Assembly: GCA_017399915.1 (NCBI GenBank)
Contig: JAFQAS010000024.1
Coordinates: 1 to 48,706 of the forward strand
DNA length: 48,706 nt
Direction of reading: 5' to 3'
DNA from: Muribaculaceae bacterium
GTDB taxonomy: Bacteria; Bacteroidota; Bacteroidia; Bacteroidales; Muribaculaceae
Under the pieces are notes generated by a model. The model was not told the DNA's origin. It saw nothing but the letters and a program-made list of their open reading frames with translations, and made no database searches. Position 1 is the first letter of the stretch; each line of letters opens with the position of its first letter. Both the position numbers and the translations under genes were made by a program. Below, piece after piece: positions 9,717 through 19,727 of the stretch.

Positions 9717-10091
9717 ACCACCTCCCGGCTTACGGGGGAGAGGTAATTAACATGGTCAAGTCTCGTTGAGCCTTTCGGCGCTCATAATTTTCACGCGACA
9801 GCCCTTATGCTCATTCTGTCAAAACTCTCAATTCCGCACTCCGCTTTATTCTGACCCCCTCCCGGCTTTGCCGTACTGACTAAGTCTTCAATGGGCTGCA
9901 CTCGGCAATAATCAAGTTCAAACCACCTCCCCCCTTCGGGGTACTCCTCCTAAAAATTACTTTGTAATTTTCAAGAGGAGAGTTTCTGTTCTCATTGGTA
10001 CCATTGTCCCTCCTAAAAAATACTTTGTAATTTTCAAGAGGAGAGTTATTGCTCTCATTGGCACCATTGTTCCTCCTGTTTTTGTGAAAAA
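9717..10091. repeat. Structured intergenic repeat, copy 1 (with 63-bp tandem units)
   Basis: This gap segment contains two 63-bp tandem units (9946-10008 and 10009-10071) plus the start of a third, each holding CTCCTAAAAA and AAGAGGAGAGTT. It also has small TTTG/TTCG-loop hairpins CGGCTTTGCCG (9863-9873) and CCCCTTCGGGG (9931-9941), with a shared stretch around AATGGGCTGCACTCGGCAAT between them. An inverted copy lies at 41146-41335. A separate subrepeat at about 9790-9846 (TTCTGTCAAAACTCTCAATT) recurs at 19760-19810 and 21900-21960. An open frame crosses this region but follows the repeats and is not credible as a gene. Confidence 0.85.
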
Positions 10092-10095
10092 CAAG

Positions 10096-10126
10096 AGAGG
10101 CTGTGTCAAGTCTTGACACAGCCTCT
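10096..10126 (-). terminator. Terminator of the GDPD-domain gene
   Basis: AGAGGCTGTGTCAA and TTGACACAGCCTCT form a perfect 14-bp stem with a 3-nt loop, followed on the minus strand by CTTGTTTTTC. It lies 32 nt after the stop of the 10158-13685 gene. Confidence 0.8.
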
Positions 10127-10157
10127 TAATTATGCATTATGAACTATGCATTATGCA

Positions 10158-13100
10158 TTACTTCATGTAAACTTTAGTGGCTTTGCTACCTTGTACTTTG
10201 ATGAAGATGCCGTTTGAAGGATTGGCAACTTTCACCCCTTGAAGGTTGTAGTATTCGATAGGAGCGTTTTCGTTTTCGATTTGTTCGATACATTCGATGC
10301 TTGAAGTTCCGGGAACAGCGAAAGTGAATTTTTCGGCAACAGTACCGGCAACGAAGTGGTAGATGTAAACCGATGTGCTTGTATAAGGAACAGCGATGAA
10401 GCTACCAAAACCTTGTCCGATGCCTGTTTTGTTGTTTTCAGTGTGGTAAGCAACGATTTCACCATCTTGATCGAAGATTGCGAAAGCAATACCACGAGTG
10501 TTGGTTGTGCCATCGGTAGTCAAAGGCAAGATGTAGTAAGATTTGTTGCCAATCTTGAACCAGTCAAAACCTTCAACCGATGCATTTCTTGTAGCATAAC
10601 CTTCGGTAGTTTTGTTAGAGAATGCAGTAGCTTCCATTGCAGAGTTGTCGGCATTCCAGAAGTAGATGTTTTCGGGATAACTGCGATGGCGCATGATAAA
10701 TGCATTTGAGAGGTCGCCGTTTTCTTCGATAAGAGCATCGATTTCGGCAACAGTTTCAAAGGCAGGTTGAGCCATACAAGAAGTGGTTAACGCGATACCT
10801 CCATTGTTTGCCACTTGAGAGTATTCAGCATCAACTTCGCCATTTACAATCTTAGTTACAAGAGCGTTGTTGATTGTGTTAGGAGTGAGGATAATATATC
10901 CACCTTCGTCGCTGAGCATGTTACCACGAATGCGACCGATTTGGTCGATACGATATGGGGTATAACCTTCGATGCCAGAGAGGTCGAGTTTGTAGCTATT
11001 TTTCAAATCGGCAGATATAATCATGAAGTTGCTGCCTGAAACAGCTCCTGACCAACCGGTGTGAACAAGGATATTGCCGGCATCGTCGCAAGCGATAGCA
11101 GGACCCATTGCCGCACCACCCCAATGAGTAGCAAGATCTGATGTGCAGTCGTAGTAATCAGAATATCCTGTCTCGGTCAATTCAATAATTTTACCATTTG
11201 CTTTGTCAACGGCGATTAGGTGACCGTTAGAAACAGCAGCGAAACGAATATCACCGGCACCGGGCTGACCGGGAACGTTTGAAGTATTTTGCCAAATGCG
11301 AGTGAGTCCAACAGCAACTTGTGGTTCTGATGGCTTTTCGGTAGCAGTACCGGTCAATGCGATAGTTTTAGAAGCAGCACCGGTAGCCGAAACTGTGATA
11401 GTAGCAGAGTGGCTGCCTACGGCAGTAGGAGCATATGTAACAGTGATTTCGCCTGAGCCTGAAACTGAAGAGCTTGAAACAGAGAACATATTAGCGTTAG
11501 TGCCTGAAACAGCGATAGAGATGTTGCCGGTGAGGTTTACGCCCGATACGTTGAATTTGTTAGTAGCAGTTTCGCCTTTGTATGCTTCAAATGAAAGAGA
11601 AGCAGGGCTTACGCTCAATGTAGGTTCAGTAGTGTGAACTTTTGCAGCACCATAGCGATAGTGAGCGATACCTTGCATGCAGCAGTTAACCCACAATTCA
11701 ATACCTTCGGTGCCGTTTACATCAACTTCGATGCCTGTGCTGAGTGTAGTGTTGCGAGTAGTGCCAAGACCATCGGCAGGATATTCGCCTACATTGATAG
11801 CGTTGTTCCAACCATTAGAAGCGTCGATGAGGACGGCGCGGCAAGCTGTCAATGTAGAAGAACCTGTTGCATAGGTTGTAGCGAAAGCATATTGTTTACC
11901 TTTGAATTTGAAAGGATAGAAGTCGTTACCATCGATAATGCCGTTGAGCACGTCAGAGTCGAGGGTGAGTTCAACGCTACCGCTTGAAGAAACCAAAGTA
12001 GGATAGATTCCACGGCCAATGAGCCAATATTTACCGTCGCCATTAGGAACAATGCGAGGAGAAGTAGTGGCGTCAATTCCGCTAACAGTGATAGTGGTAG
12101 GCGCGCTTGCAGCAACACCATTAGTTACTTTATATTTAAGGATTGTGCCGCCTGAGAGGAACAAGATATATCCGTCGCTGAGAGAGCCTTCGAAAGTCAT
12201 ACAGTCACCCACGCGAGTGCAACCACCGAGGTCGGTAGTGTTGAGGATTTCACGAGGAGCAGAGTCGTCGGTATCCCACACATACGCTTTGGCGTTTAGA
12301 GCCGAAGCGGTAGAAAGGTTTGTAGCAACCAATTTGCCATCAACAACTTGAGCGTCCATTACGGCGAATGTGCCACCACTGATGCCAGAAGTGTTGAGGT
12401 CTTTGATTTTTGCTCCTGTTTGAGCATTGATAACTGTGATAGTTCCTGCTGATGCGTTGATAGTATAAAGTTTGCCATTGCCATAAGCGATGTTACGGAT
12501 AGCAGAGTAGTCGCTTGCCCAGTTTGTTCCTGAAGGAGTGTTGCCTGAGTTTTCGCTATAGTTCCACACTTCGTTGAATTTGAGGCTACATTTACCTGTA
12601 ACGGCAACAGTAGTTGTAACTTCTTTGTCGGCTTTGGTAGTGCCTTTAAGAGTGATAGTGCCTGTAGAAACACCTTCGGCAGTGGGTTTGAATGTTACGC
12701 GCACTTTACCGCTGAGAGTGCCTGATGATACTGTAGTGTTGTTTTTAACGGTGAAAACAGAGTTGCTTGAAGAAACGCTGATAGCACCACTCATGTTAGA
12801 ACCTGAAACAGTGATGTCGGCATAAACTGATTCGCCAACGCCTGCAGTTAAAGAAACCTCATTTTTGTCGGTTTTTATATTGCCAAGCATTGTAGTTGGA
12901 GTTGACAATGTTGGTAGGTCGGCAGGGTCAAGGTAGTCGGTAGTGATGAAGTCACAACCATAGTTGCCATAGGTCTTATAGCTAGAAGTGCTGTTAATAG
13001 ACCAAGCGTTAACCAATAGTCCGGCATCGTGATATGCTTGTACACCGGCTTTAGTGATTTCGCTACCAACACCCGGGCCGATGTGACAGTCGTTGGTTTT

Positions 13101-13685
13101 ACACCAACTTAAACTGCTGTCGAAACTTGAAGAGTAAACAAGAAGCATGATTTCTACATCGGGATAGTTCTTCTTTACATATGTAAGACAGTTTTTCATT
13201 GAAGTGAAGATGTAACAGTTGTTGCGGAATCCTTTCGCTTCAACAATCTTCATAAGAGCCGGAATGTTTGATTGGTCGTTAGAGTTGATACCATCTGCCC
13301 ATTTAAACTCAATAACCGGAATCACGCCATATTCTTTGCAGATGTCGAGATAGCGTTCTAAAGTGGTGAGTTTGCCAGTGTATTTAACCCCTCCACGAGT
13401 TTGTGAAAGAGTTAAAGATTGAAGGTAAGATAGCGAGTGTAGATTGATTGTTGTGTTGTGTCCAAAATTTTCCAAATTGTCATCATGACAACAAACAAAT
13501 TTGCCATCCATGGTTACTTTGATGTCGGTCTCAAGGCAGTTAAAGCCCTTCTTTGCACCATTGATGAAAGCTTCTTCGGTGTTTTCAACACCCCAATAGC
13601 TACCACGGTGGCCTACAAGATAAGGCTGCGCCGTCGCAGCAATGACTGCTGAAATAGCGAGCAAAAAAGTGTAGATTCTTTTCAT
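10158..13685 (-). CDS. Secreted glycerophosphodiester phosphodiesterase-domain protein, 1175 aa
   Basis: A signal peptide (to about ATAQ, residue 20) precedes a GDPD domain spanning about residues 21-265. Family motifs visible are HRG (26-28), EN (34-35), ETD (52-54) and HDD (67-69), the metal-binding and catalytic set. An Ig-like domain (about 275-370), a beta-propeller-like region with GNGKLYTINA (about 375-680), a second Ig-like domain with LSVSPASLSFEA (about 690-790) and a second propeller-like region follow. The C-terminus (EYYNLQGVKVANPSNGIF ... KVYMK) looks like a sorting or anchoring tail. GDPD enzymes cleave glycerophosphodiesters, so this one would act outside the cell or at the surface. 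It is far longer than a usual GDPD (about 250-350 aa). The gene is transcribed alone and followed by a terminator. Confidence 0.85.
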   Translation of the reverse strand: MKRIYTFLLAISAVIAATAQPYLVGHRGSYWGVENTEEAFINGAKKGFNCLETDIKVTMDGKFVCCHDDNLENFGHNTTINLHSLSYLQSLTLSQTRGGVKYTGKLTTLERYLDICKEYGVIPVIEFKWADGINSNDQSNIPALMKIVEAKGFRNNCYIFTSMKNCLTYVKKNYPDVEIMLLVYSSSFDSSLSWCKTNDCHIGPGVGSEITKAGVQAYHDAGLLVNAWSINSTSSYKTYGNYGCDFITTDYLDPADLPTLSTPTTMLGNIKTDKNEVSLTAGVGESVYADITVSGSNMSGAISVSSSNSVFTVKNNTTVSSGTLSGKVRVTFKPTAEGVSTGTITLKGTTKADKEVTTTVAVTGKCSLKFNEVWNYSENSGNTPSGTNWASDYSAIRNIAYGNGKLYTINASAGTITVINAQTGAKIKDLNTSGISGGTFAVMDAQVVDGKLVATNLSTASALNAKAYVWDTDDSAPREILNTTDLGGCTRVGDCMTFEGSLSDGYILFLSGGTILKYKVTNGVAASAPTTITVSGIDATTSPRIVPNGDGKYWLIGRGIYPTLVSSSGSVELTLDSDVLNGIIDGNDFYPFKFKGKQYAFATTYATGSSTLTACRAVLIDASNGWNNAINVGEYPADGLGTTRNTTLSTGIEVDVNGTEGIELWVNCCMQGIAHYRYGAAKVHTTEPTLSVSPASLSFEAYKGETATNKFNVSGVNLTGNISIAVSGTNANMFSVSSSSVSGSGEITVTYAPTAVGSHSATITVSATGAASKTIALTGTATEKPSEPQVAVGLTRIWQNTSNVPGQPGAGDIRFAAVSNGHLIAVDKANGKIIELTETGYSDYYDCTSDLATHWGGAAMGPAIACDDAGNILVHTGWSGAVSGSNFMIISADLKNSYKLDLSGIEGYTPYRIDQIGRIRGNMLSDEGGYIILTPNTINNALVTKIVNGEVDAEYSQVANNGGIALTTSCMAQPAFETVAEIDALIEENGDLSNAFIMRHRSYPENIYFWNADNSAMEATAFSNKTTEGYATRNASVEGFDWFKIGNKSYYILPLTTDGTTNTRGIAFAIFDQDGEIVAYHTENNKTGIGQGFGSFIAVPYTSTSVYIYHFVAGTVAEKFTFAVPGTSSIECIEQIENENAPIEYYNLQGVKVANPSNGIFIKVQGSKATKVYMK

Positions 13686-13767
13686 GAGAAATTGGTTTAG
13701 ATTGTTAGTTAATTTATTGATTTTCTATTTGAAATGGCAAATTTAGACGAAAAAGTTCTAAAAAGCA

Positions 13768-13808
13768 AAAAAAGTTAAGCAAAATAGTAGATTTGCTTAA
13801 CTTTTTTT
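13768..13808. terminator. Bidirectional-looking terminator
   Basis: AAAGTTAAGCAAA and TTTGCTTAACTTT pair around an 8-nt loop, with A/T runs on both sides. It lies downstream of the 13903-19020 gene and upstream of the GDPD gene, so it separates the two leftward units. Confidence 0.75.
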
Positions 13809-13902
13809 ATGTTTTTGGGCGTGTGGCTGTTAAAATGATTATTTATTACATCTTTTTTTGAAGAAATTCATTCTTCTTTCTCAAATTGAGATAGAATGTT
13901 TT

Positions 13903-16900
13903 TTAACGACGTATTATAGTCTTAACAGTGCCAAGAGTGTTGACGAGATATACACCTTGTGGTAATTCATCTACATTGATTACCGCTTTGGTGCCATTAA
14001 TATCTTTTACAACTTTCACTAACTGCCCGTCGGGTGCAAATATTTTCACTTCGTTAATAATCATTGGAGCCTCTAAAGTGAATGAACTTATAACAGGGTT
14101 GGGGTAAAGTTTCACTCCACCGCAAGCCTCGGTCAAGATGCCTTCTACGCCGGTAGTGATTTTTGTGTTTGCTACTGTCATATTTGTGAGAGCAGTAGGC
14201 ACTGTCATAACGTCCATATAGCGATTGGAATTAACGATAACATAAGTTGAAGGATCTTGATCTGCAATAATCTCACATAAGTTTTCTTCGTCGGGGTAAG
14301 CGGTAGATATTTGAGGCCCCGAAACAATTACCGGATATTCTGCTGTTAATGTTACATCAAAGTTCACAGTCGATGCATCGGTGAGAGGCTTGTCGGCACT
14401 ATACACATTGTGAATCAACAAAGGAATTTGTCCTTTCGTAATAGCTAAATCCGTCCAATTGGTTTGAGTGATTCCATCTACAGTTGTGCCGTAACCAATT
14501 TTTCCATCTTTTAAAGCGTCATTGCTATTGTTCATAAAATCAATTTCACTATCGGGTAACACTGAACCTGAATGGTATTGTACCCATGTGTCGCGGTTAT
14601 TGCCTTCATAGTGCCCATAACATTTAATCTTTGAAGCGCCATAATAACCCATATATCGATTTAATGCATCTTCTTGACCCCAGTCAAACAATACGGCAGC
14701 ATCGTAATAATAAGGGTAATATCCATTGGATTGGGCGTTGTCGTAATAGAAGTGTGGTTCTTTACGTTGATACAACGCTCCATCTACTGAGCCTCCGCTG
14801 TAATTTTCGATGTCCAATTCAGGTAGTTGAACTGTGCGGGAACTAAGAGGAGCGGTAGCTTCTTTAAAGAAAGAGAAGTTGTCGCTTTTGCGTTTAAATT
14901 CAACAAGAATTTTTGTTGAATAAGAGGCAGCCCCCGGTTTGTATACTTTACGATTACGTCCATCTTCACCATTTGTTGTAGCATCATAAGGAACTTCTAA
15001 GCCTAAAATATCGCATCTTACGTTTTGGGTATTTGAGTAACAAGGAGCATAACCAATGGTGCTGTTTTGAGTCTCAAATTCAGCTCGCTTTATTTGCTTC
15101 TTGTTTGCGTCATATACAAATAATGTATAGTCAATTATCCATGCATTGTTTTCATATGTATTTAATGTAGTGTTATACACACCAAGCACTCCATCAGTTA
15201 CATAGATTGGTGTCAACATTGCATCTTGTGTGCCAAAATAGTTGGCTGCAGAAAGTGTTACAGGGTTAGATGGATTTTCGTCAAGTTTGTTGGTCGCAGG
15301 GTCAATGCGACGGAATGAACCCATTGGCATATCTTCATTGCCGGTCAATGAACTAAAATCACCATTAAGTTTGTGGAAATCAACGGGGGTTAATGACCAT
15401 GAAGGCATAGGAATCGTCATCTCTACCTTATCGGGAGAGGCTGCCATGAAATTGCATTCGTAATTGCTTATGCCATAAACTTTTACTTGGTAGGGGAGTT
15501 GGGGGTTGGCGTTTTTCCACACTAAAGTAGGCATTTTAGTGCCAGCTGTTGATGACGCATTAGGCGATTTAACCACAAAGCAGTAGTTAGTAATGTCGGA
15601 GTGGTCACAGTTGTAGGCACTAATGGTTGTGCCGGCAGGATATTTTGTTAATGTAACCTCATCTGTTATATCGTTGCCGTTTTCGTCGAGTAACACGATG
15701 TCGCGAGCGCCTAATTCGGTCGCAATTTCACTTGCGTTTTCACCTGTGATTTCAACAACATAAGTGTCGATTGACGGTTTTCCGCCACCTATCAAGTAAG
15801 GTATTTCAAGATTACCATTGGTGGTAACATCGAGTTTGAGGTCAAATGAATATCTTGTCACATCGTCTTCTTCCTCGGTGATTTGAGAAAGAGTAGCGTC
15901 GATAGGAGTGCGTGGAGCCGCCGAAGGAATAGTTGGAGTGAGAGCCTCAACAGTGTATTCGGTGTTTTGTTCGCCACGGTCGTTAGTGTCGTAGGTGTAA
16001 ACAGGGATAACACTAAATTGATATACGAGATCGTAGTCATCGCTTGGGTCGTTAGGTGTATCGGCACCGCCATAGGTCAATTCATATACAAATGATGCAG
16101 TGCGATTTTCTTCATAGTTACCGTCGCTGTAGTCAATGCTAACAGTTTCGATTTTGGTCCAATCAGTAACCACAGTGCTGCCATCGCTACGGGTGGTGCG
16201 ATAGCGTATTTCGTAGTTATTGAAGATGTCGCGGTCGTAGGTTTGAGCTTCCCATGTGAGTCTCACTTTTCGGTGACCCTCATCAACGCTCACCTCATCG
16301 CTCATTTTGTGGCAATAGTGCTCAACTTGAAGATTTATAACCGGGTTGTCAATCACAATAGCACGAGCTATTGATTTCATACCACCTTCACCGGGAGCGT
16401 AATTAAAGAAATCGGTTTCGCGTTGTTTGTCGGTAATCACTTTTCTCACGTTTATGCTATGGCTCAAGAATGATTGGTCGGCCACTTGGTCATAAGGGGT
16501 GAATGAACCGATTTTTGTTTTTGTGGTCCAGTCATATAGAGTAATGCGATTTGCTCCAAGTTCGGTGACAGATCCTATTTTAACAGTAGAAGAACTTGTT
16601 CCTGTAGGAAGATTATTAATTGTGAATTTTTGAGAAGAAGGAGCCTCGGTTATGGTGTTACGAGCATTATTTTGAAGAGTATATGCCATGAGACCAAACT
16701 GGCGAGAGAATAGAAGTAGGTTGTCGGCAGGGTCAAAGACAATTTGTTCTACTGCACCGCAATTACCCGAAGTGGAATGTCCTAATGGTATTTCATATGC
16801 AAATGTTAAAGATGGGGTGTTCCCATTCCATTTAACATTATAAATTTTTACATTACTATAATTTTCATTACCACCACCTGCTACAGCGAGCTTTGTCATA

Positions 16901-19020
16901 TCTTTATTAATTGCAATCCCCGATTCAAAAGCGTATTCGGTGTTATTGGTGCCTAAAATAGTGGTAGAGTTAAATAGAATATTTCCATTGAAATCCATAA
17001 AAAGGAAAACAGGAGTGCTTGTGTTGTGACCAAGAGTACCATAAGAGTTTTGGCATATCCATAGCCCTTTGTCGCAAGATATAACTTCAACATTTCCTCT
17101 TGTGAGATAACCTGAGACGGTACTATAGAAATGAGTAGGAGCATTACTCCATGAGTCGGAAGTTCCTAAATCATAGCGAACGAGTTGTTTTGTTGGATTT
17201 AAATCCTCTACAAAGGCATACATTTTCCTATCAGCGCCTTCGCCATGGAATGCTATACCTGAGGTGCTACCTATTATAATATCCCCATTGGCGTTTGTTT
17301 TTTGTCCTCCTGAAGTGTGTGTGCCTTGGAACATTTGTGTGCACGAGTTGTCTTTAGGGTTATATACGTGTACACCAGCCTTTTCGCTATCGCTCCAGTC
17401 GGAAATATAAAGTTTGCCTGAGTTTGTTTTGATACGATATGGAGAAGATGACGATGGGGATGCTTGAAATTTATCAGCATGAATAAAATCCCCGATTATA
17501 GTGAGGTCGGGGGTATATCGAAGGATACCACCACCTGCTTTTGCTCGTGCGGCATATACATATCCATAATAATCACTCTCAGTATCGAGGTCAATTGCTA
17601 CACCTCCACGATTACCTGTTGCTTGGTCGGGAGTGGAGCCATAGTTATAGTAGTTTTGAACAGTATTATTCGCTGCATTTGCAATAGAAACCGACCAAGT
17701 ATAGTCACCTTGAACAAGGTCGCTTGCTTCAATGGTTTTTGTGTTTTCTCCTTGATTGACCGGAGCGATTTCGTAATTGAAGCTTGCACCGGTGCTGCTG
17801 TTTTGAAGCGAAATAGTTGCTTTAGAAGCCGCAGCGTTGCTGTTGAATGAAAAAGTGTATTTTCCTTCCTCTTTAGAAACTTTGAGATCATAAGCGTATG
17901 CAGCAGGAGTAACTCCATTTTGGTATGCCTTAGGCGTTGCTTTAGGCTTGATAATCTCTTTTGATTGTGTGCTGTTGGTGTTTTTAGTATAATATGATTC
18001 GTTTCCACCTGGAACATCGGAGTAGGCAATTACTTCGTGGCCGTGCAAAATAAATGCAGTGGCACCATTACGGCAATAGTTAAGACCGGTATCTTCCCAT
18101 GTAATTTTTGTTGAATTTTCAACAGTAGAGCCATCAAGAGTACCATAATAAATCTTACCTATAGTATTTTGCCCGCCAGTGTGGTATAATACTTTGTTAG
18201 GAGCAAATTGATTGATATATCCACGGTGGCTATTGAATTCGCCATCAGGGAGCATAAATGCCTTTTTGCCAACAACCGCTCCGTTTTTCATTATAATACA
18301 TTCAACGAAGCATTGTTTTTGGGGAGTGAACCAAAGATGACCTGTGCCATTAAGACAATCTCCGTATGCACTCATGATGTCGGTACGATCCGAGATAATA
18401 GCATTGATGGTTTTCCCATCTTTTTGATATTCAAATTTTACCCCTTGACCTATTGCATTTTTATTTAATGAAGGGTTGTTTTCGGGAGTATAGTATGCAA
18501 CCGAACCAATATTGTGCCCCCAACCAAAGGTCTCTGTAGGAATGTCAACATTTGTGTCGGTGCGACGAGTCGCTACCCAAAGAGTTCCGGCATCGTCGGC
18601 AGCAATAGCCGGTCCCATATAATACCAATCACCTTGGCTTTCAAATGGGAAGGTGGTGAGACTATTTCCTCCATACCACATGCCTTGGAGCCCTTTTTCA
18701 AAGAAATATCCTTGAGAGGTTTTGCCCGGGTAGTTATGTTCATAACCCGATGACATGAGTGTGAAAATCTTGTCGCCAACAATAGCACTCTGAAGGAAAG
18801 TCGATTTGTCGAAGTTGGGGAAAATCTCCATGAGAGAGCCTTCCGGAACTTTAACATTAAGTTCGCCAGCGTTATTTTTCTCATACCCCATGTATTCTGT
18901 CCAATCATGGCGAGGAATGATGATGCGAAATTTTGAATCTTCGAGCTCATCAATGTCTACTTGTGCTTTGACGGGTAAAATTATTGTCAAAGCAACGAGG
19001 AAGAATAAAAACTTTTTCAT
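13903..19020 (-). CDS. Giant secreted modular protein with type IX sorting domain, 1705 aa
   Basis: I start at 19020 (MKKFLFFLVALTIILPVKA, a clean signal peptide) rather than the in-frame ATG 11 codons upstream. The N-terminal 400 residues look beta-propeller-like (DDAGTLWVATRR). Next come an Ig-like segment beginning YAYDLKVS, another propeller-like region (GGGILRYTPD, KLYISDWSD), and fibronectin-like domains (VRLTWEAQTYDRD). A C-terminal block carries YYPYYYDAAV and YMGYYGASK. The last 80 residues (LYPNPVISSFTLEAP ... LPQGVYLVNTLG) match the type A sorting domain of type IX secretion substrates. From YAYDL onward it parallels the amidase protein at 36161-41131, so the two are paralogous scaffolds with different N-termini. 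No catalytic site was recognised. Confidence 0.85.
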   Translation of the reverse strand: MKKFLFFLVALTIILPVKAQVDIDELEDSKFRIIIPRHDWTEYMGYEKNNAGELNVKVPEGSLMEIFPNFDKSTFLQSAIVGDKIFTLMSSGYEHNYPGKTSQGYFFEKGLQGMWYGGNSLTTFPFESQGDWYYMGPAIAADDAGTLWVATRRTDTNVDIPTETFGWGHNIGSVAYYTPENNPSLNKNAIGQGVKFEYQKDGKTINAIISDRTDIMSAYGDCLNGTGHLWFTPQKQCFVECIIMKNGAVVGKKAFMLPDGEFNSHRGYINQFAPNKVLYHTGGQNTIGKIYYGTLDGSTVENSTKITWEDTGLNYCRNGATAFILHGHEVIAYSDVPGGNESYYTKNTNSTQSKEIIKPKATPKAYQNGVTPAAYAYDLKVSKEEGKYTFSFNSNAAASKATISLQNSSTGASFNYEIAPVNQGENTKTIEASDLVQGDYTWSVSIANAANNTVQNYYNYGSTPDQATGNRGGVAIDLDTESDYYGYVYAARAKAGGGILRYTPDLTIIGDFIHADKFQASPSSSSPYRIKTNSGKLYISDWSDSEKAGVHVYNPKDNSCTQMFQGTHTSGGQKTNANGDIIIGSTSGIAFHGEGADRKMYAFVEDLNPTKQLVRYDLGTSDSWSNAPTHFYSTVSGYLTRGNVEVISCDKGLWICQNSYGTLGHNTSTPVFLFMDFNGNILFNSTTILGTNNTEYAFESGIAINKDMTKLAVAGGGNENYSNVKIYNVKWNGNTPSLTFAYEIPLGHSTSGNCGAVEQIVFDPADNLLLFSRQFGLMAYTLQNNARNTITEAPSSQKFTINNLPTGTSSSTVKIGSVTELGANRITLYDWTTKTKIGSFTPYDQVADQSFLSHSINVRKVITDKQRETDFFNYAPGEGGMKSIARAIVIDNPVINLQVEHYCHKMSDEVSVDEGHRKVRLTWEAQTYDRDIFNNYEIRYRTTRSDGSTVVTDWTKIETVSIDYSDGNYEENRTASFVYELTYGGADTPNDPSDDYDLVYQFSVIPVYTYDTNDRGEQNTEYTVEALTPTIPSAAPRTPIDATLSQITEEEDDVTRYSFDLKLDVTTNGNLEIPYLIGGGKPSIDTYVVEITGENASEIATELGARDIVLLDENGNDITDEVTLTKYPAGTTISAYNCDHSDITNYCFVVKSPNASSTAGTKMPTLVWKNANPQLPYQVKVYGISNYECNFMAASPDKVEMTIPMPSWSLTPVDFHKLNGDFSSLTGNEDMPMGSFRRIDPATNKLDENPSNPVTLSAANYFGTQDAMLTPIYVTDGVLGVYNTTLNTYENNAWIIDYTLFVYDANKKQIKRAEFETQNSTIGYAPCYSNTQNVRCDILGLEVPYDATTNGEDGRNRKVYKPGAASYSTKILVEFKRKSDNFSFFKEATAPLSSRTVQLPELDIENYSGGSVDGALYQRKEPHFYYDNAQSNGYYPYYYDAAVLFDWGQEDALNRYMGYYGASKIKCYGHYEGNNRDTWVQYHSGSVLPDSEIDFMNNSNDALKDGKIGYGTTVDGITQTNWTDLAITKGQIPLLIHNVYSADKPLTDASTVNFDVTLTAEYPVIVSGPQISTAYPDEENLCEIIADQDPSTYVIVNSNRYMDVMTVPTALTNMTVANTKITTGVEGILTEACGGVKLYPNPVISSFTLEAPMIINEVKIFAPDGQLVKVVKDINGTKAVINVDELPQGVYLVNTLGTVKTIIRR

Positions 19021-19050
19021 AAAATTATATACAATATAGGAAATAAGCTG

Positions 19051-19058
19051 CAAAGGTA
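19051..19058 (-). promoter_or_regulatory. TACCTTTG -7 box for the 1705-aa protein
   Basis: TACCTTTG on the minus strand lies 30 nt upstream of the chosen start at 19020. This also argues against the longer start at 19053, which would overlap the promoter. Confidence 0.55.
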
Positions 19059-19193
19059 GTTAATAACGTGTAATAGTGAGCCTTAGTGGCGTTAAATAGT
19101 GTTAAGCAATGGATTTGAGTCAAAGAAAGAAGAGGCTTTATTGGAGGAAGATAGGAGATGATTAAAAGGAGAGATAAAAATCTCTTTAAATTA

Positions 19194-19643
19194 TTAATTG
19201 GAATCGTTTTGAAGTTGTTTGATGATGGTTTTTAACGATGGGGATTCAAGTAGCTCTTTTATTGTTTTTGTGGCTTGAGAGAGGTCGCCTTTTTCTTCAG
19301 ATTTTTCGCAGATGCTTTTGATTTCGATGATGGTGAGGGCTATTGCTCCGAGTAATGAGAAGCCGGGGACGATGGGGAGTGAGGCTATGCCGATGGCGCG
19401 AAGGTAGATTACACCGGCAATAATCATTCCGTCGAGAATGGTGAGGGCGAGCAATGTGTTGAAATAGCGGGCGATTTTGTCGACGGTGCGACGCAAGGCA
19501 CGCGATGTGCGGGGAATGCCTGCCGCTCGGGCTTTGCGTATTCCGCTCCAAAGGTCGGCCACGATGGCGAATAACACTCCTGTGTATTCGATGATGATGA
19601 GTAATAACGCAATGGTTAATGGTTGAAAGTAGGTGCTGTTCAT
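19194..19643 (-). CDS. Phage holin family membrane protein, 149 aa
   Basis: I start at 19643 (MNSTYFQPLTIALLL). The longer frame to 19751 would read through a TATCTTTG promoter box and repeat DNA. Two to four hydrophobic helices are visible (about residues 7-30, 65-85 and 90-112). Between the first two is a basic segment (LWSGIRKARAAGIPRTSRALRR) typical of the Bacteroidetes phage-holin-4-like family, and the tail is charged. In prophages such proteins permeabilise the membrane for lysis. Here there is no lysin or phage gene beside it, so it is a lone copy, perhaps a domesticated remnant, flanked by dispersed repeats. Confidence 0.75.
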   Translation of the reverse strand: MNSTYFQPLTIALLLIIIEYTGVLFAIVADLWSGIRKARAAGIPRTSRALRRTVDKIARYFNTLLALTILDGMIIAGVIYLRAIGIASLPIVPGFSLLGAIALTIIEIKSICEKSEEKGDLSQATKTIKELLESPSLKTIIKQLQNDSN

Positions 19644-19685
19644 AATGATAAAGTGTTTTTGGTGATTGATAAATAAAATAGACTG

Positions 19686-19693
19686 CAAAGATA
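19686..19693 (-). promoter_or_regulatory. TATCTTTG -7 box for the holin gene
   Basis: TATCTTTG on the minus strand lies 42 nt upstream of the chosen start codon. Confidence 0.5.
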
Positions 19694-19727
19694 CAATCAA
19701 AATGTGGCCAAAAACTGCGATAACTGA

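Noticed and set aside
9946..10077. Possible CRISPR-like array
   Set aside because: The units are tandem 63-bp duplications without unique spacers and no cas genes are present.
9880..10119. 79-codon open frame on the minus strand
   Set aside because: It is a direct translation of the 63-bp tandem units and the dispersed repeat, with a repeated NSPLENYKV pattern and no plausible start context.
17464..17850. 128-codon plus-strand frame inside the 1705-aa gene
   Set aside because: It is antisense to a clear secreted protein and has no recognisable domain.
19018..19053. Longer start for the 1705-aa protein
   Set aside because: The extra 11 codons overlap a TACCTTTG promoter box and would bury the signal peptide.
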